Below, piece by piece: positions 11,379 to 22,429 of a DNA stretch of 64,000 nucleotides. Each line of letters opens with the position of its first letter. The stretch's first letter is position 1. The notes under the pieces were generated by a model that saw only the letters and a list, made by a program, of their open reading frames with translations, was not told the DNA's origin and did no database searches. The DNA comes from Plectranthus barbatus (taxonomy: Eukaryota > Streptophyta > Magnoliopsida > Lamiales > Lamiaceae), in contig JAPKLW010001582.1 of NCBI GenBank assembly GCA_026898455.1, positions 113,701-177,700 on the forward strand, written 5' to 3'. The translations under genes were made by a program, and so were the position numbers.

Positions 11379-12241
11379 TCAGAGTGTCAAAGTTTTTGTA
11401 AGTCCAACATTGAGATGTTTGAACATCGCTATGTTAGACTTGAACAGTACTCTGACACTACGATGTTTATCTTACCCTTCCTGCAAGCGGTTACAACAAC
11501 CTCCTAGGTTTTAGGGATTGTTTGTAACCCTAGATTTTCACAGTTTTTCAGTTCCAATAAATTTGGGAACGTGTATATAGTTATTACTAACCTTATATTA
11601 TTTTATATTGTTGTTTATTTTGTTCCTAAATAATAGGGAATGCCTCCACAACATTAACCCACTCAACACGTGAGGTTGTGGCTGATCGACGGTTACCTAG
11701 ATCAAGTGGGAAGTGGGAAAGCTTCGTGCAGCACGTCGAAGGAGTGGAGAAGTGGGTACGAAGCTGCGCATTCCAAGCAAGAATAAATAGGGCACGACAA
11801 ACTTGAAGAAGGTTGAGCAATTACATTACACCATCGAGCATTCATCTTCAAGATTGTAATCATGCCTTGTCCATCCTTATTGATCGCTCACAATCTGTGT
11901 CCTCACGACATAATCCATCTCCGGCGAGTTGTCCAACGGTGGAGGAGTTAAGAGGTTACCTTGCGTTCAGATTGATAAGGACGGTTTGTCCATGAATACT
12001 AGTTTAGTGTCTGTGTAGAGTGAGAATTATTCAAGGGAGTGAACCTAGAATAATTCGAACTGTTTGTTATTTGTTTCACTTTGTAAAAGTCCATTTTATT
12101 TAGTGAAATTGTTTTTATGCCGAAAGGCTCCCTGGGGAATAGCAATATTACCCAGAAAATTATCCGCTGCGTCTTTCTCTAACACCAACATTCAGTCTAA
12201 CATTGCAGTGTTTAACGTAAACTCGGGCACAAACTCTATCA
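11379..12241 (+). repeat. 5' LTR of the Sirevirus-like element
   Basis: 863 bp, colinear with 21567-22429. It starts TCAGAGTG, where the 3' copy has TGAGAGTG, so the canonical TG end is mutated here; it ends CTATCA. Immediately 3' is a degenerate primer binding site (AGCATCACGAGCC against the consensus GGTATCAGAGCC). The LTR should contain the element promoter, but I cannot place the start site. Confidence 0.9.
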
Positions 12242-12596
12242 ATTAGCATCACGAGCCGCTGCTTGACTCACTAAGTAGCAAGATCCTGTTGTGCAGTTTA
12301 CAATGTTAGATCCATCAAATCAGACAGGTCGCCCTCCAATCCTCGAGAGCAATGGGAACAATTATCCGATGTGGAAGTCCCGCATGAGGATGTTCATCAA
12401 ATCTATTGATGAACGGGCATGGGTAGTTGTTCTTGACAGTTGGGCTCCTCCGAGATTGACCGTTCAAAATCGTGAAAATCCAGCAGAACCTACTACCACT
12501 CTTAAACCAGAAGGGCAATGGACAAATGAAGAGCGTACTACTGCAAATTTTAACTCACGAGCTCTTAACGCTATTTTTGTCTCTGTTGATGTTGCC

Positions 12597-14677
12597 TGTT
12601 GGGAAAATATTCCTAAAATCTCCCTTAGGATTTGTTTGTAAAAAGGTTTTGTTGGATCAAACCTTAGCATTTGGTCGATCATTTGCTGAATTCTAGATAG
12701 TCTAGCATATCTTGTAAAGTCCTGTATAGGTCATAAATTGAGTTGTAATAGATTAGCCTGCTAGAAGATTTGCTAGCAGATATTGAAGGACGACGTTTGC
12801 TAGAAGGCATATGCTAGCAGAATGCTAAAGCTTTAGCATTTGCTAACATTCAGCAAACCTTGAAAGATGCTAGCAGAACAGACGTCAAAGGATCGAGAGT
12901 CAGCGGAAGCGTTCAACAGCCAAAGATAGCAGATCGCTAAGGAACATTAGCAGAGCAAGAGTGTCAAAGGCTGAAGCCAGACTTCCGTTCTGACAAAAGT
13001 ACACACAAAGGACGAGACTTTCCCGAAGTAGTTCGGAAAGTACAGATCAACACCAAAAGCGACTGATCAAGTTAAATCACTCTCGGACAAAGGAGTCGTT
13101 GTGTCTAACGGACATGGAGATTCAAGATTTGAATCTCCATCTATAAAAGGCAGGTCCAAAAGTGAGAATCGACTACTACTACTGCTTCTAACCGACATTC
13201 GCAAACATTCAAGTGTGAGATTCCTTTGACAAAGCGAACAAGCGAAAAGTATTCAGTTGAGAGCTCGTGATAAACACAGACATTCTTCCTCTTAGCTTCA
13301 GCAAATGATAGTAAGCTTTGATCGCACCAAAAAGGGGGAAATTGTTGGGAAAATATTCCTAAAATCTCCCTTAGGATTTGTTTGTAAAAAGGTTTTGTTG
13401 GATCAAACCTTAGCATTTGGTCGATCATTTGCTGAATTCTAGATAGTCTAACATATCTTGTAAAGTCCTGTATAGGTCATAAATTGAGTTGTAATAGATT
13501 AGCCTGCTAGAAGATTTGCTAGCAGATATTGAAGGACGGCGTTTGCTAGAAGGCATATGCTAGCAGAATGCTAAAGTTTTAGCATTTGCTAACATTCAGC
13601 AAACCTTGAAAGATGCTAGCAGAACAGACGTCAAAGGATCGAGAGTCAGCGGAAGCGTTCAGCAGCCAAAGATAGCAGATCGCTAAGGAACATTAGCAGA
13701 GCAAGAGTGTCAAAGGCTGAAGCCAGACTGCCGTTCTGACAAAAGTACACACAAAGGACGAGACTTTCCCAAAATAGTTCGGAAAGTACAGATCAACACC
13801 AAAAGCGACTGATCAAGTCAAATCACTCTCAAACAAAGGAGCCGTTGTGTCTAACGGACATGGAGATTCAAGATTTGAATCTCCATCTATAAAAGGCAGG
13901 TCCAAAAGTGAGAATCGACTACTACTACTGCTTCTAACCAACATTCGCAAACATTCAAGTGTGAGATTCCTTTGACAAAGCGAACAAGCGAAAGGTAGTC
14001 AGTTGAGAGCTCGTGTTAAAAGAAGTATTCAAAGCTCTCAACAACCAGGAAGTGTCTTTCATTGAATATCTGACACTTCTCTTTAAGAGATTCCTTAACT
14101 TCGGTTGAGAATCTTCAATCATTGGGATAACTTCCATCCTAGGAAGATCCAATAGTCATTCCTGAAAAGGATTGACTCCGACGGGCTTCTAGCCACATTC
14201 CTGAACAGTTTCGAGGGAAACTATAAAAACCTCACTGACAGCGAAGGACAAGTTACACGAAGGTTCCGCCCTTGACTTGGCCGTAACTGTGTTTGGAAAA
14301 GTACGAATCATTGGAGGATAGCTTTGTTGTGGCCGGTCCAAAAGTTCGCCGCCTACTACAAGTGTTTGGCGATTCCTTGTACCTTCGTATACTTTTCTAG
14401 TGGAAATCTTAGCATTTCGGCTAAGGAGTGGACGTAGATCTATTTGGATCGAACCACTATAAAAATACTGTGTTCATCTACTGTTTTATTATTGACTGTT
14501 CAAAACTGATTTAAAACCTAGCAACAGAGTTGCTAGCGTATATCTGAAAAGAAACATCTAATATATATTGAGCTCAAACACTGCTTTAACAAAGATAAGT
14601 GTAAGTAACGTTTAATCATTCCGCTGCATTTCGTGTCTACGCTTAAGCACGACGACTCTGATATTTGAGGACCAACA
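12597..14677 (+). mobile_element. internally deleted LTR element (Sirevirus-type LTRs) inserted in gag
   Basis: The ends are TGTTGGGA and GACCAACA, with a perfect TTGCC target duplication (12592-12596, 14678-14682); removing the element restores the gag codons. A complete 1335-bp right LTR (13343-14677) is preceded by a polypurine tract (13329-13342). The left copy matches only the first ~677 bp of the LTR (12597-13273) and is followed by ~70 bp of 3' internal sequence. The 3' half of the left LTR and the whole coding interior are therefore gone, probably by one deletion between left LTR and internal region. It has no genes. Confidence 0.9.
13343..14677 (+). repeat. complete 1335-bp LTR of the nested element
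   Basis: Begins TGTTGGGAAAATATTCC and ends GAGGACCAACA. The U3 part has many GCTAGCAG/TGCTAGAAG repeats (about 13504-13640), a candidate transcription-control array. A TATA-like CTATAAAAGGC at about 13886 is a plausible promoter. Start and end text resemble the two solo LTRs at 47001-49924, so all three belong to one broad LTR family. Confidence 0.85.
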
Positions 14678-16244
14678 TTGCCTGTTTCAGGTTGATCTCA
14701 AATTGCTCAGAAGCCAGAGATGCTTGGTTAATTCTTCAAGGAAAATGCGAAGGAACTGCGAGTGTGCGAAGAACTAAAATGAGGCTGCTTACCACTAGAT
14801 TTGAAAATCTGAGGATGTCAGAAAGTGAAACTATTGCTGAGTACTATGAAAGGTTGGCATCTATGGCAAATGAAGCTCAAGCTCTTGGTGAACCAATTGG
14901 AAATGGGACACAAGTTAGTAAGATGCTGAGAACTCTCCCAGAAAGATTCAATATCAAAATCTCTGCCATTGAAGAAGCCAGAGATGTTGATACCCTGGAG
15001 ATTGCAGAACTTGTGAGTATTCTTACAACGTTCGAGATGAACTTAATGGATCAAAAACAAGAGTACAAGGGGAAAGGAGTTGCTCTGCACGCTGGGAAAA
15101 GTACTAAGGATTCTCCTCCTTCAACACCGAAAATTCAGGAGATTGTTGAAGAGTCTGATGAGGAGACACTTGATGAAGAATCTCCCAGCCTTGCTCTCCT
15201 CACTAAAAGATTCAACAATTTTATGAAAATGTACAAGAGAGACAACTCTTCTTCCAAAAGGAAAGGATCTGGCTCATCAACACCATCCCCAAACTCCTCC
15301 AACACCTTTGTGAGGAAAGGAGGAGATAGTCCTTCCAAAAAGGAAACCAGGTCTTCCTCCAAAAAGACTAACATTGAGAATGTTAGATGTCATGGATGCT
15401 CAGGAATTGGACATTTTGCAAATGAATGCCCTACGGTACAACGAAGGAAGAAACTGAACTTCAACACCACTTTGAGTGAGGATTCTGACTCTGAAGAAGA
15501 GGCTGAGACTGTGAACCATATTTTGTTTCATGTTCGGATTGAGGAATGTGATGAGACAGAAGATCGCATGGAGACGGAAGACGAACATCCTGATGTTCCT
15601 GAATCTGTTGAACAACAGAATGTGCAATCCATGGAAATTTCAGAAGCAAACTCTTCTCACCTTTCTGAAACTAACTGGTATTTTGATAATCCTCTTATGA
15701 CTGTTTACAGGGAACAAGAAGGAAGTATGCTAAATACCACCCCAGAAGAAATGAGCAAAATCAGCCACTACTTCAACATGGTGGACGAACAATGTGAAAA
15801 ACAAAAGGAGCAACTAATGAAGGTGTCTGAGGAAAACCATTACTTAAGGAATCAGTTGGCTCGTCTAGAAGCCATGTTAACAAGAAGAGATCAGGAAGTT
15901 TGCATTCTGAAAAGTCAAGTAAGTGAAGTTGATCAAGTGTTTGACCGAATCAATAAAGGTAAAGAAAAACTTGACGAAATTCTTTCTGTCAAACCATCTG
16001 ATGTTAGTGGAATTGGTTATGACAAACTTAACACTGTCTATCCAGATATGTTCCAGTCTGAAGAGAACATAGTTAGATTTTCCAAGTCTGACACGGGAAT
16101 GTTAAATAATCAAATGTCTAATACCATCATGTCAAATAAGTCCGAAAAACCTAGAGTATACGTTTGTCACTACTGTAATAGGGTTGGTCACATAAAACCT
16201 TTTTGTCGTATCAGAATTGCTGATGAAATAGGAAAAGAAAGTGT

Positions 16245-17762
16245 TTGGTTTTGTATACTTCACTAAAGACCAATGTTGCAGGTACATGGTATTTTGATAG
16301 TGGGTGTTCTAGACACATGACAGGTGACAAGTCATGTCTTACTGATTTCAAAAACATCCATGGAGGAATAGTCACTTATGGAGGGGGAGGTAAAGGAAAA
16401 ATTTCTGGAAAAGGAACACTAAATGTTCCAGATTTTCCTAAACTCCAACATGTTTTTTATGTTGAAGGACTAACTGCTAATCTCATTAGTATTAGTCAAT
16501 TGTGTGATGATGGCATGATCGTCAAATTTGACAAAGATACATGTGAAGTATATGATTCAACTAACAATTGTATCATGTTTGGAAGTAGGTCCAGTGATAA
16601 TTGTTATCAAGCCGGTCAAGAGGGAAAATGCCTTCTCTCCAAACCAGATGAGGCTGAAGTTTGGCATCAAAAAATGGGACATGCAAATGTTCGAAGTATC
16701 CAGAAGCTACTCAAACATGATGCAGTTAAAGGAGTGCCACAACTGAAGTTCAACACTGATAAAATTTGTGATTCCTGCTTGAAAGGTAAGCAGACCCATG
16801 CTTCACATCCTATTGTGAAAACCATCAACACAAATTCATGTTTCGAACTACTGCATATGGATCTCATGGGTCCTATAGAAGTAGAAAGTATTGGTAAAAA
16901 AAAGTATGTTCTTGTTATTTCTGACGATTTCTCACGTTTTACTTGGGTTGAATTTCTAAGGGAGAAATCCGAAACATTCGAAGCATTCAGAAAGGTGTAC
17001 AGGAGAGTTAGAAAACTTTATCATGCTGATGTTGTACGAATCAGAACTGACCATGGAAAGGAGTTTGAAAATGAAAGTTTTTCTAATTTCTGTGAAAGAA
17101 AAGAAATCTCCCATGAGTTCTCTGCTCCTAAAACACCCCAACAAAACGGGGTAGCTGAACGAAAGAACAGAACTTTGCAAGAGATGGTGAGAGTAATGTT
17201 ACACTCTAAACATCTCTCGAAGAGACTATGGGCAGAGGCTGTAAGTACTGCGTGTTACCTGGTTAATAGAGTGTATCTAAGACCAGGAACTAAAATGACA
17301 CTATATGAAATTCTTAATGGGAAGAAACCAAATCTCAAACATCTGCATGTTTTTGGTTGTGTCTGTTATGTCTTAAATGATAGAGAATATCTGACCAAGT
17401 TTGATTCTAGATGCAGTAAGGCCTTGTTCTTGGGCTACTCTAGTAATAGCAGAGCATATAGGGTATACAATTTGAACTCTAACACTGTTCAAGTATCTGT
17501 GAATGTTGTCTTTGATGATGCAGGTGATCTTTTGGAAAAACAAGACAAAGGAAATGCCATGGATCTGGTTGAAAATGGACCTGAATTATCAGCTGAAAAT
17601 GATCCTGATGTTAGACCTCCTCAAAGTCCAACAACAGGTCCAACATCTGACTCGGATGAAGAATCTACTCCAGGACACCAAATCACCAACATAGAAAGAA
17701 GAGCCACCGCTGAGAATAAAAAGGAATCATCTGACATCACAAGTCATTGGGAATGTCACTGA
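16245..17762 (+). pseudogene. Sirevirus-like pol: protease, GAG_pre-integrase and integrase
   Basis: The frame opens by overlap with the gag end. The aspartic protease active site is DSGCSRHMTG (about 16297-16326), followed by the GAG_pre-integrase zinc-binding HHCC region (VWHQKMGHANVRSIQ to ICDSCLKGKQ, about 16660-16790). The integrase core (DDE) shows MDLMGP (about 16858), RTDHGKEFEN (about 17043) and NGVAERKNRT (about 17146), with all three acidic residues present. The frame ends at 17760-17762, before reverse transcriptase, because of a frame change near 17735-17760. In an intact element pol is one polyprotein, so this is a broken gene. Confidence 0.88.
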
Positions 17763-19404
17763 AGGCATTCAAATAAGAAGAAAATCTCCCGTGAACTACA
17801 AGGAAATGGTAAGGCTGGTATGTTTAACATCAAAGTTTAACATCATGTATGTTGGTTGTTATCTCTCACTTACTGAACCTAATACTGTTGTTGAGGCTTT
17901 AAAAGATGAAAATTGGACTTTGTCCATGCAAGAAGAACTAAACCAGTTTGTTGCAAATCACGTGTGGACTTTAGTACCTAGACCTGAAGGGAAGAATGTT
18001 ATAGGTACAAAGTGGATTTTCAAAAATAAGAGTGATGAACATGGGAATGTTGTTCGAAATAAGTCTAGACTTGTAGCTCAGGGCTACACACAGGTAGAAG
18101 GCATAGATTTTGAAGAAACATTTGCCCCAGTGGCTAGGTTAGAATCCATTAGGCTTTTGATTGCAATTGCTTGTGCCTCGAATTTTTCTCTATTTCAGAT
18201 GGATGTTAAATCAGCATTCCTTAATGGAATACTAAATGAGGAAGCATATGTTGAACAACCGAAAGGTTTTGAAGGTCCTCACAAACCACACCATGTCTAT
18301 AAACTCAAGAAGGCTTTGTACGGGCTTAAACAAGCTCCTAGGGCTTGGTATGCTCGTCTAATTGAATTTCTTCTTGGTTTGAAATTCACTCGAGGTAATG
18401 CAGATAAAACACTCTTTGTTAAGCACATTGGTAATGATTTCATTATTGCTCAAATATATGTTGACGATATAGTTTTTGGTGCTACTGATGTTAAATTGGT
18501 TGATAAGTTTGTTACTAGCATGTCAGAGACATTCGAGATGAGCATGGTTGGAGAATTGAGTTACTTCCCTGGATTACAAAGTAAGCAAACCCCCCAAGGA
18601 GTGTTTGTATCACAAAGCAAATATGCTAAGAACTTGGTGAAAAGGTTTGGATTGGAGTCAGCTAAGCACATGAGGACACCAATGGGATCAAGCGAAAAAT
18701 TGAGCAAGGATCCATGTGGAATAGGTGTTGAACCTAAATTATATCGAGGGATGATCGGTAGCCTCCTGTACCTCACAGCTAGCCGCCCAGATATTCTCTT
18801 CAGTGTGGGAGTGTGTGCTTGTTATCAATCAGATCCCAAGGAATCTCATCTCAAAGCCATCAAAAGAATCATTAGATATGTTGCTGGTACCTCTAACATG
18901 GGCTTATTTTACTCTAAGTGTCTCAACTCTAACATCACAAGATTTAGTGATGCTGACTGGGCTGGAGATGTTGATGACCGCAAAAGTACCAGGGGAGGTT
19001 GTTTTATGTTTGGTAACAACCTAGTGTCTTGGTTTAGTAAAAAACAAAACTATATCTCTTTGTCAACCGCAGAGGCCGAGTATATTGCAGCGGCTAGTTG
19101 CTGCACACAATTGATCTGGATGAATCAAATGCTGGAGGACTATGGTATGCACTCTGAAACTCCAACATTATTCTGTGATAACTCTAGTGCCATAGAAATT
19201 TCAAAAAATCCAGTTCAACATTCTCGTACTAAACATATAGATATCAGACACCACTTTATTTGTGGTTTAGTTGAGAAGAATTTGATTTCCTTAAAGTATA
19301 TTTCGACCAAAGAACAACTCGCAGATATATTCACTAAAGCTCTTGATTTTGAGAGGTTTTCCTTTCTTAGAAAATCTCTTGGAATGTGTAAAGTTCCTCT
19401 TTAA
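17763..19404 (+). pseudogene. Sirevirus-like pol: reverse transcriptase and RNase H
   Basis: In a different frame from the integrase, the text from about 17885 carries the Copia reverse transcriptase (RVT_2): MQEELNQFVANHVWTLVPRP, KSRLVAQGYTQVEGIDFEET, MDVKSAFLNG, YGLKQAPRAWY and the catalytic YVDDIVFGAT (about 18460-18489). RNase H follows with SDADWAGDVDDRKST (about 18948), STAEAEYIAA (about 19063) and FCDNSSAIEISKNP (about 19172). The frame is open to the stop at 19402-19404, so the polymerase part itself looks intact. Only its link to the integrase is broken. Confidence 0.88.
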
Positions 19405-19663
19405 AGAATGCTATCTATTTGGCAGATGTACCTCTATGATGTTTCTAGTTTGTTTTTCTTTCTGACCTTATTTATTTCCATGTTATAAAGTCGGAGACAC
19501 AAGCGTGAGGTCTATTTGACTATAAAACATGGTGGTGTTTGTCTTGAATTCCTACTTGTCATCTAGTACTATGGACAGGATGTTGTTAGAACACTGTTCA
19601 TGTGGAACTCTTGTGCAAGAAAAGCTTTCAAGCTAATCAACTAGTACTGGAGAACGGATGTGA

Positions 19664-21154
19664 TTAGGCACACGATCTGGGCGGATTCTCGAGGAAACCA
19701 TCAAGCGAGGACGAGTGAAGAAGACTGCTAAGCGAAAGAAGAAGGGAAAGAAAGCTGAGTTGAAATCTACTCCCCATGTTCCTGGTGAAGACTCTCCTAC
19801 TTCTGAGTCTGACATCAAGTCTGACAACCCTATGTCAGACTTCGATGAATCCGCATCTGATGAGAATTACAAGATCGATCCTGCTGATCTTGTTGTTGAA
19901 TCTAAAGAATAGTCCTCATAACCTTCTGAGAAGAAAGGAAAGGCACAAAAAGGTACACAAAGGCAGACCACCTCCTCTAAACCTCCTCAAACATCAACTT
20001 CCAGAAGGCTTCGTCGTGCCAACAAAAGAGAAGCCTCAGAGACTGAGGCTGCAGAGGTGCTCCGGGAGCTGAAACGGCCTAGGCAAGCTAAGTCCACTTC
20101 TGAACCCTCGAGTCTTCAGAGTATGAAAGGTACACCTGTTAGCCATGCTTATGATAGTGACTATGAGATTGACAAGGCTTATAATGATAGACTTTATCAT
20201 TATGGTGTTAAGAATGTTCTAGGAGCTATTAAGACTAGGGACTTTAAGATTGAATGGAACATGGATTCTGAATTGTTTGCCAAGTATGGTTTAGATGTTT
20301 TGCTTAAGAGGAGAGGCTTACTGAAAATAGTGTCAGATATTGAGGGCTTTGAGTCTGAAATGGTGTATGAATTCTATGCTAACATGATCAAGGAGGAAGT
20401 GTTTGACTCAGAGAAAGTGAAATTTGGCAAGTCATATGTGAGGAGGCATGTCGTTCAATTTAATGCTGCTGTGTTCAATGATTTTTTTGGACTACCCTCT
20501 ACTGATGTTAAGTCCAACAATGCTGCTGATGACAAAAGGATGATCACTGAGATCACGGGAGGTAGGATCACCAAATGGTCATCCAAGATTCCCTCTTCAT
20601 CTCTGACATGGAAGTACGCAGCTCTCTATAAGATCGCAGTGTCAAATTGGACTCCCTCAAAGAATGCCACCATCATTACCAAAGAACAAGCCGAGTTCAT
20701 CTACCGTGTGGGTAAAGGGCTGCCTTTCAACTTAGGTCAATTGATTTTCTCTAACATCTGCAGGGTCATCACCAAATCAGATAAAAGCGATCTGCCATAC
20801 CCATGTTTCATCTACGCTCTACTCAAACATCAGGGTGTGCCAGAACAAGATGAGGATGTGTTGGCTGAGACTGCCCTCCTTGACTTTGAACAGACCTTCA
20901 CCCGCACAGACAAAAGAATCAAAGATCTGCCCTATGAAGAGTCTGATGATGACATGGAGGCCGATGCAGGAGAAGACCCAGTTGATGATCCACCGGCTCA
21001 AACGGAAGCTACCACCTCCACTCCAACACTAACCAAGTCTGCTGCGCTGAAGAGAATTCCACATGTCATCTCCCAGCTGGAATCTGTCCTCGCCGAGCTC
21101 AAAGCCGTTCACACTGCTCTTCTTCCTGCTACCCTTCAGGGGGAGAAGAAATGA
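19664..21154 (+). pseudogene. additional 3' ORF of the Sirevirus-like element (putative plant transposon protein domain), with in-frame stops
   Basis: After RNase H a separate frame encodes a basic start (KKTAKRKKKGKKAELKS), an acidic Ser/Asp-rich segment and a second basic region. A conserved globular part (about 20130-20850) includes WNMDSELFAKYGLDVLLKRR, FNAAVFNDFFGLPS and WTPSKNATIITKEQAEFIYR, ending near PCFIYALLKHQ. The globular part resembles the putative plant transposon protein domain (Pfam PF20167-like) found downstream of pol in many Sirevirus-type elements. A C-terminal LPATLQGEKK ends at 21154. In-frame stops at 19661-19663, 19910-19912 and 19919-19921 disrupt the front part. The role is unknown; it occupies the place of an env-like gene but no signal peptide or membrane segment is visible. 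Confidence 0.65.
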
Positions 21155-21566
21155 CTGCACATGGAGGACATGATGGAGATGTTGTGGCAGTCAAGTTTGG
21201 ATTCCTGCCTCTCTTATCTTTTAAAGGCTCAACTGCTCAACTTCCTGTTGGTGGATGCAACTTGAATTCTCTCTACTCTATCCTTTATGTTTCTGCACTT
21301 CAAAACAATTTCCATTTCATTTAAGTTTTTTTGGATATTTTAAGATTCAGGGGGAGACGTCTTTTTACTCCCTGTAATCTTTGTTTTGGTTAATGCAATT
21401 TCCTTTTTGTCATTGTTGATCCATTCCTTTCTTTGTTGTGTTGGCTGATCCAGTTTTTCTTATAGTTTTCGTCTTTGTTGTGGATGATCTACTTTTTCAT
21501 TACTTTGTCTTGGTTGAACCATGTGCCGTGGAATGCTAGCAGGAAGGCTAAGATTAAGGGGGAGAT
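21137..21566 (+). promoter_or_regulatory. series of polypurine-tract-like motifs before the 3' LTR
   Basis: CAGGGGGAGA occurs at 21137-21146 and again at 21348-21357, and the final AAGGGGGAGAT at 21556-21566 abuts the LTR. The last is the functional polypurine tract position, which primes plus-strand synthesis. Repeated upstream copies are described as a hallmark of Sireviruses; their role is not known. Confidence 0.75.
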
Positions 21567-22429
21567 TGAGAGTGTCAAAGTTTTTGTAAGTCCAACATTG
21601 AGATGTTTGAACATCGCTATGTTAGACTTGAACAGTACTCTGACACTACGATGTTTATCTTACCCTTCCTGCAAGCGGTTACAACAACCTCCTAGGTTTT
21701 AGGGATTGTTTGTAACCCTAGATTTCCACGGTTTTTCAGTTCCAATAAATCTGGGAACGTGTATATAGTTATTACTAACCTTATATTATTTTATATTATT
21801 GTTTATTTTGTTCCTAAATAATAGGGAATGCCTCCACAACATTAACCCACTCAACACGTGAGGTTGTGGTTGATCGACGGTTACCTAGATCAAGTGGGAA
21901 GTGGGAAAGCTTCGTGCAACACGTCCAAGGAGTGGAGAAGTGGGTACGAAGCTGCGCATTCCAAGCAAGAATAAATAGGGCACGACAAACTTGAAGAAGG
22001 TTGAGCAATTACATTACACCATCGAGCATTCATCTTCAAGATTGTAATCGTGCCTTGTCCATCCTTATTGATCGCTCACAATCTGTGTCCTCACGACATA
22101 ATCCATCTCCGGCGAGTTGTCCAACGGTGGAGGAGTTAAGAGGTTACCTTGCGTTCAGATTGATAAGGACGGTTTGTCCATGGATACTAGTTTAGTGTTT
22201 GTGTAGAGTGAGAATTATTCAAGGGAGTGAACCTAGAATAATTCGAATTGTTTGTTATTTGTTTCACTTTGTAAAAGTCCATTTTATTTAGTGAAATTGT
22301 TTTTAGGCCGAAAGGCTCCCTGGGGAATAGCAATATTACCCATAAAATTATCCGCTACGTCTTTCTCTAACACCAACATTCAGTCTAACATTGCAGTGTT
22401 TAACGTAAACTCGGGCACAAATTCTATCA
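21567..22429 (+). repeat. 3' LTR of the Sirevirus-like element
   Basis: 863 bp, starting TGAGAGTGTC right after the polypurine tract and ending CTATCA, followed by the target duplication CAATC at 22430-22434. It keeps the canonical TG start that the 5' copy has lost. Confidence 0.9.

Larger units (their letters stand above)
12303..16266 (+). pseudogene. Sirevirus-type gag, split by an LTR element
   Basis: Gag (capsid and RNA packaging) starts at the ATG at 12303 with MLDPSNQTGRPPILESNGNN and YPMWKSRMRMFIKSIDERAW. It is cut at 12596 by the insert 12597-14677 and resumes at 14683 (CFRLISNCSEARDAWLILQG). The UBN2-type capsid core follows, then a Ser/Lys-rich linker. There is a CX2CX4HX4C zinc knuckle (CHGCSGIGHFANEC, about 15388-15429), an acidic stretch, a predicted coiled coil (about 15750-15980) and a second knuckle (CHYCNRVGHIKPFC, about 16165-16206). 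The frame ends at a stop at 16264-16266, overlapping the next frame by 22 bp. Confidence 0.85.
11379..22429 (+). mobile_element. Sirevirus-like Copia LTR retrotransposon, 11.05 kb, with an extra 3' ORF
   Basis: Two 863-bp LTRs (11379-12241 and 21567-22429) enclose, in order, gag, protease, integrase, reverse transcriptase, RNase H and an additional ORF. The target duplication CAATC (11374-11378, 22430-22434) is perfect and interrupts the Helitron Rep codons. Integrase before reverse transcriptase marks Copia. The gag with two zinc knuckles, the extra ORF after RNase H and the repeated polypurine-like motifs before the 3' LTR are Sirevirus traits (family knowledge). By eye I count roughly 17 mismatches between LTRs (about 2 percent). 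Frame breaks in gag-pol, stops in the extra ORF and an inserted LTR element make this copy defective. Confidence 0.9.
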
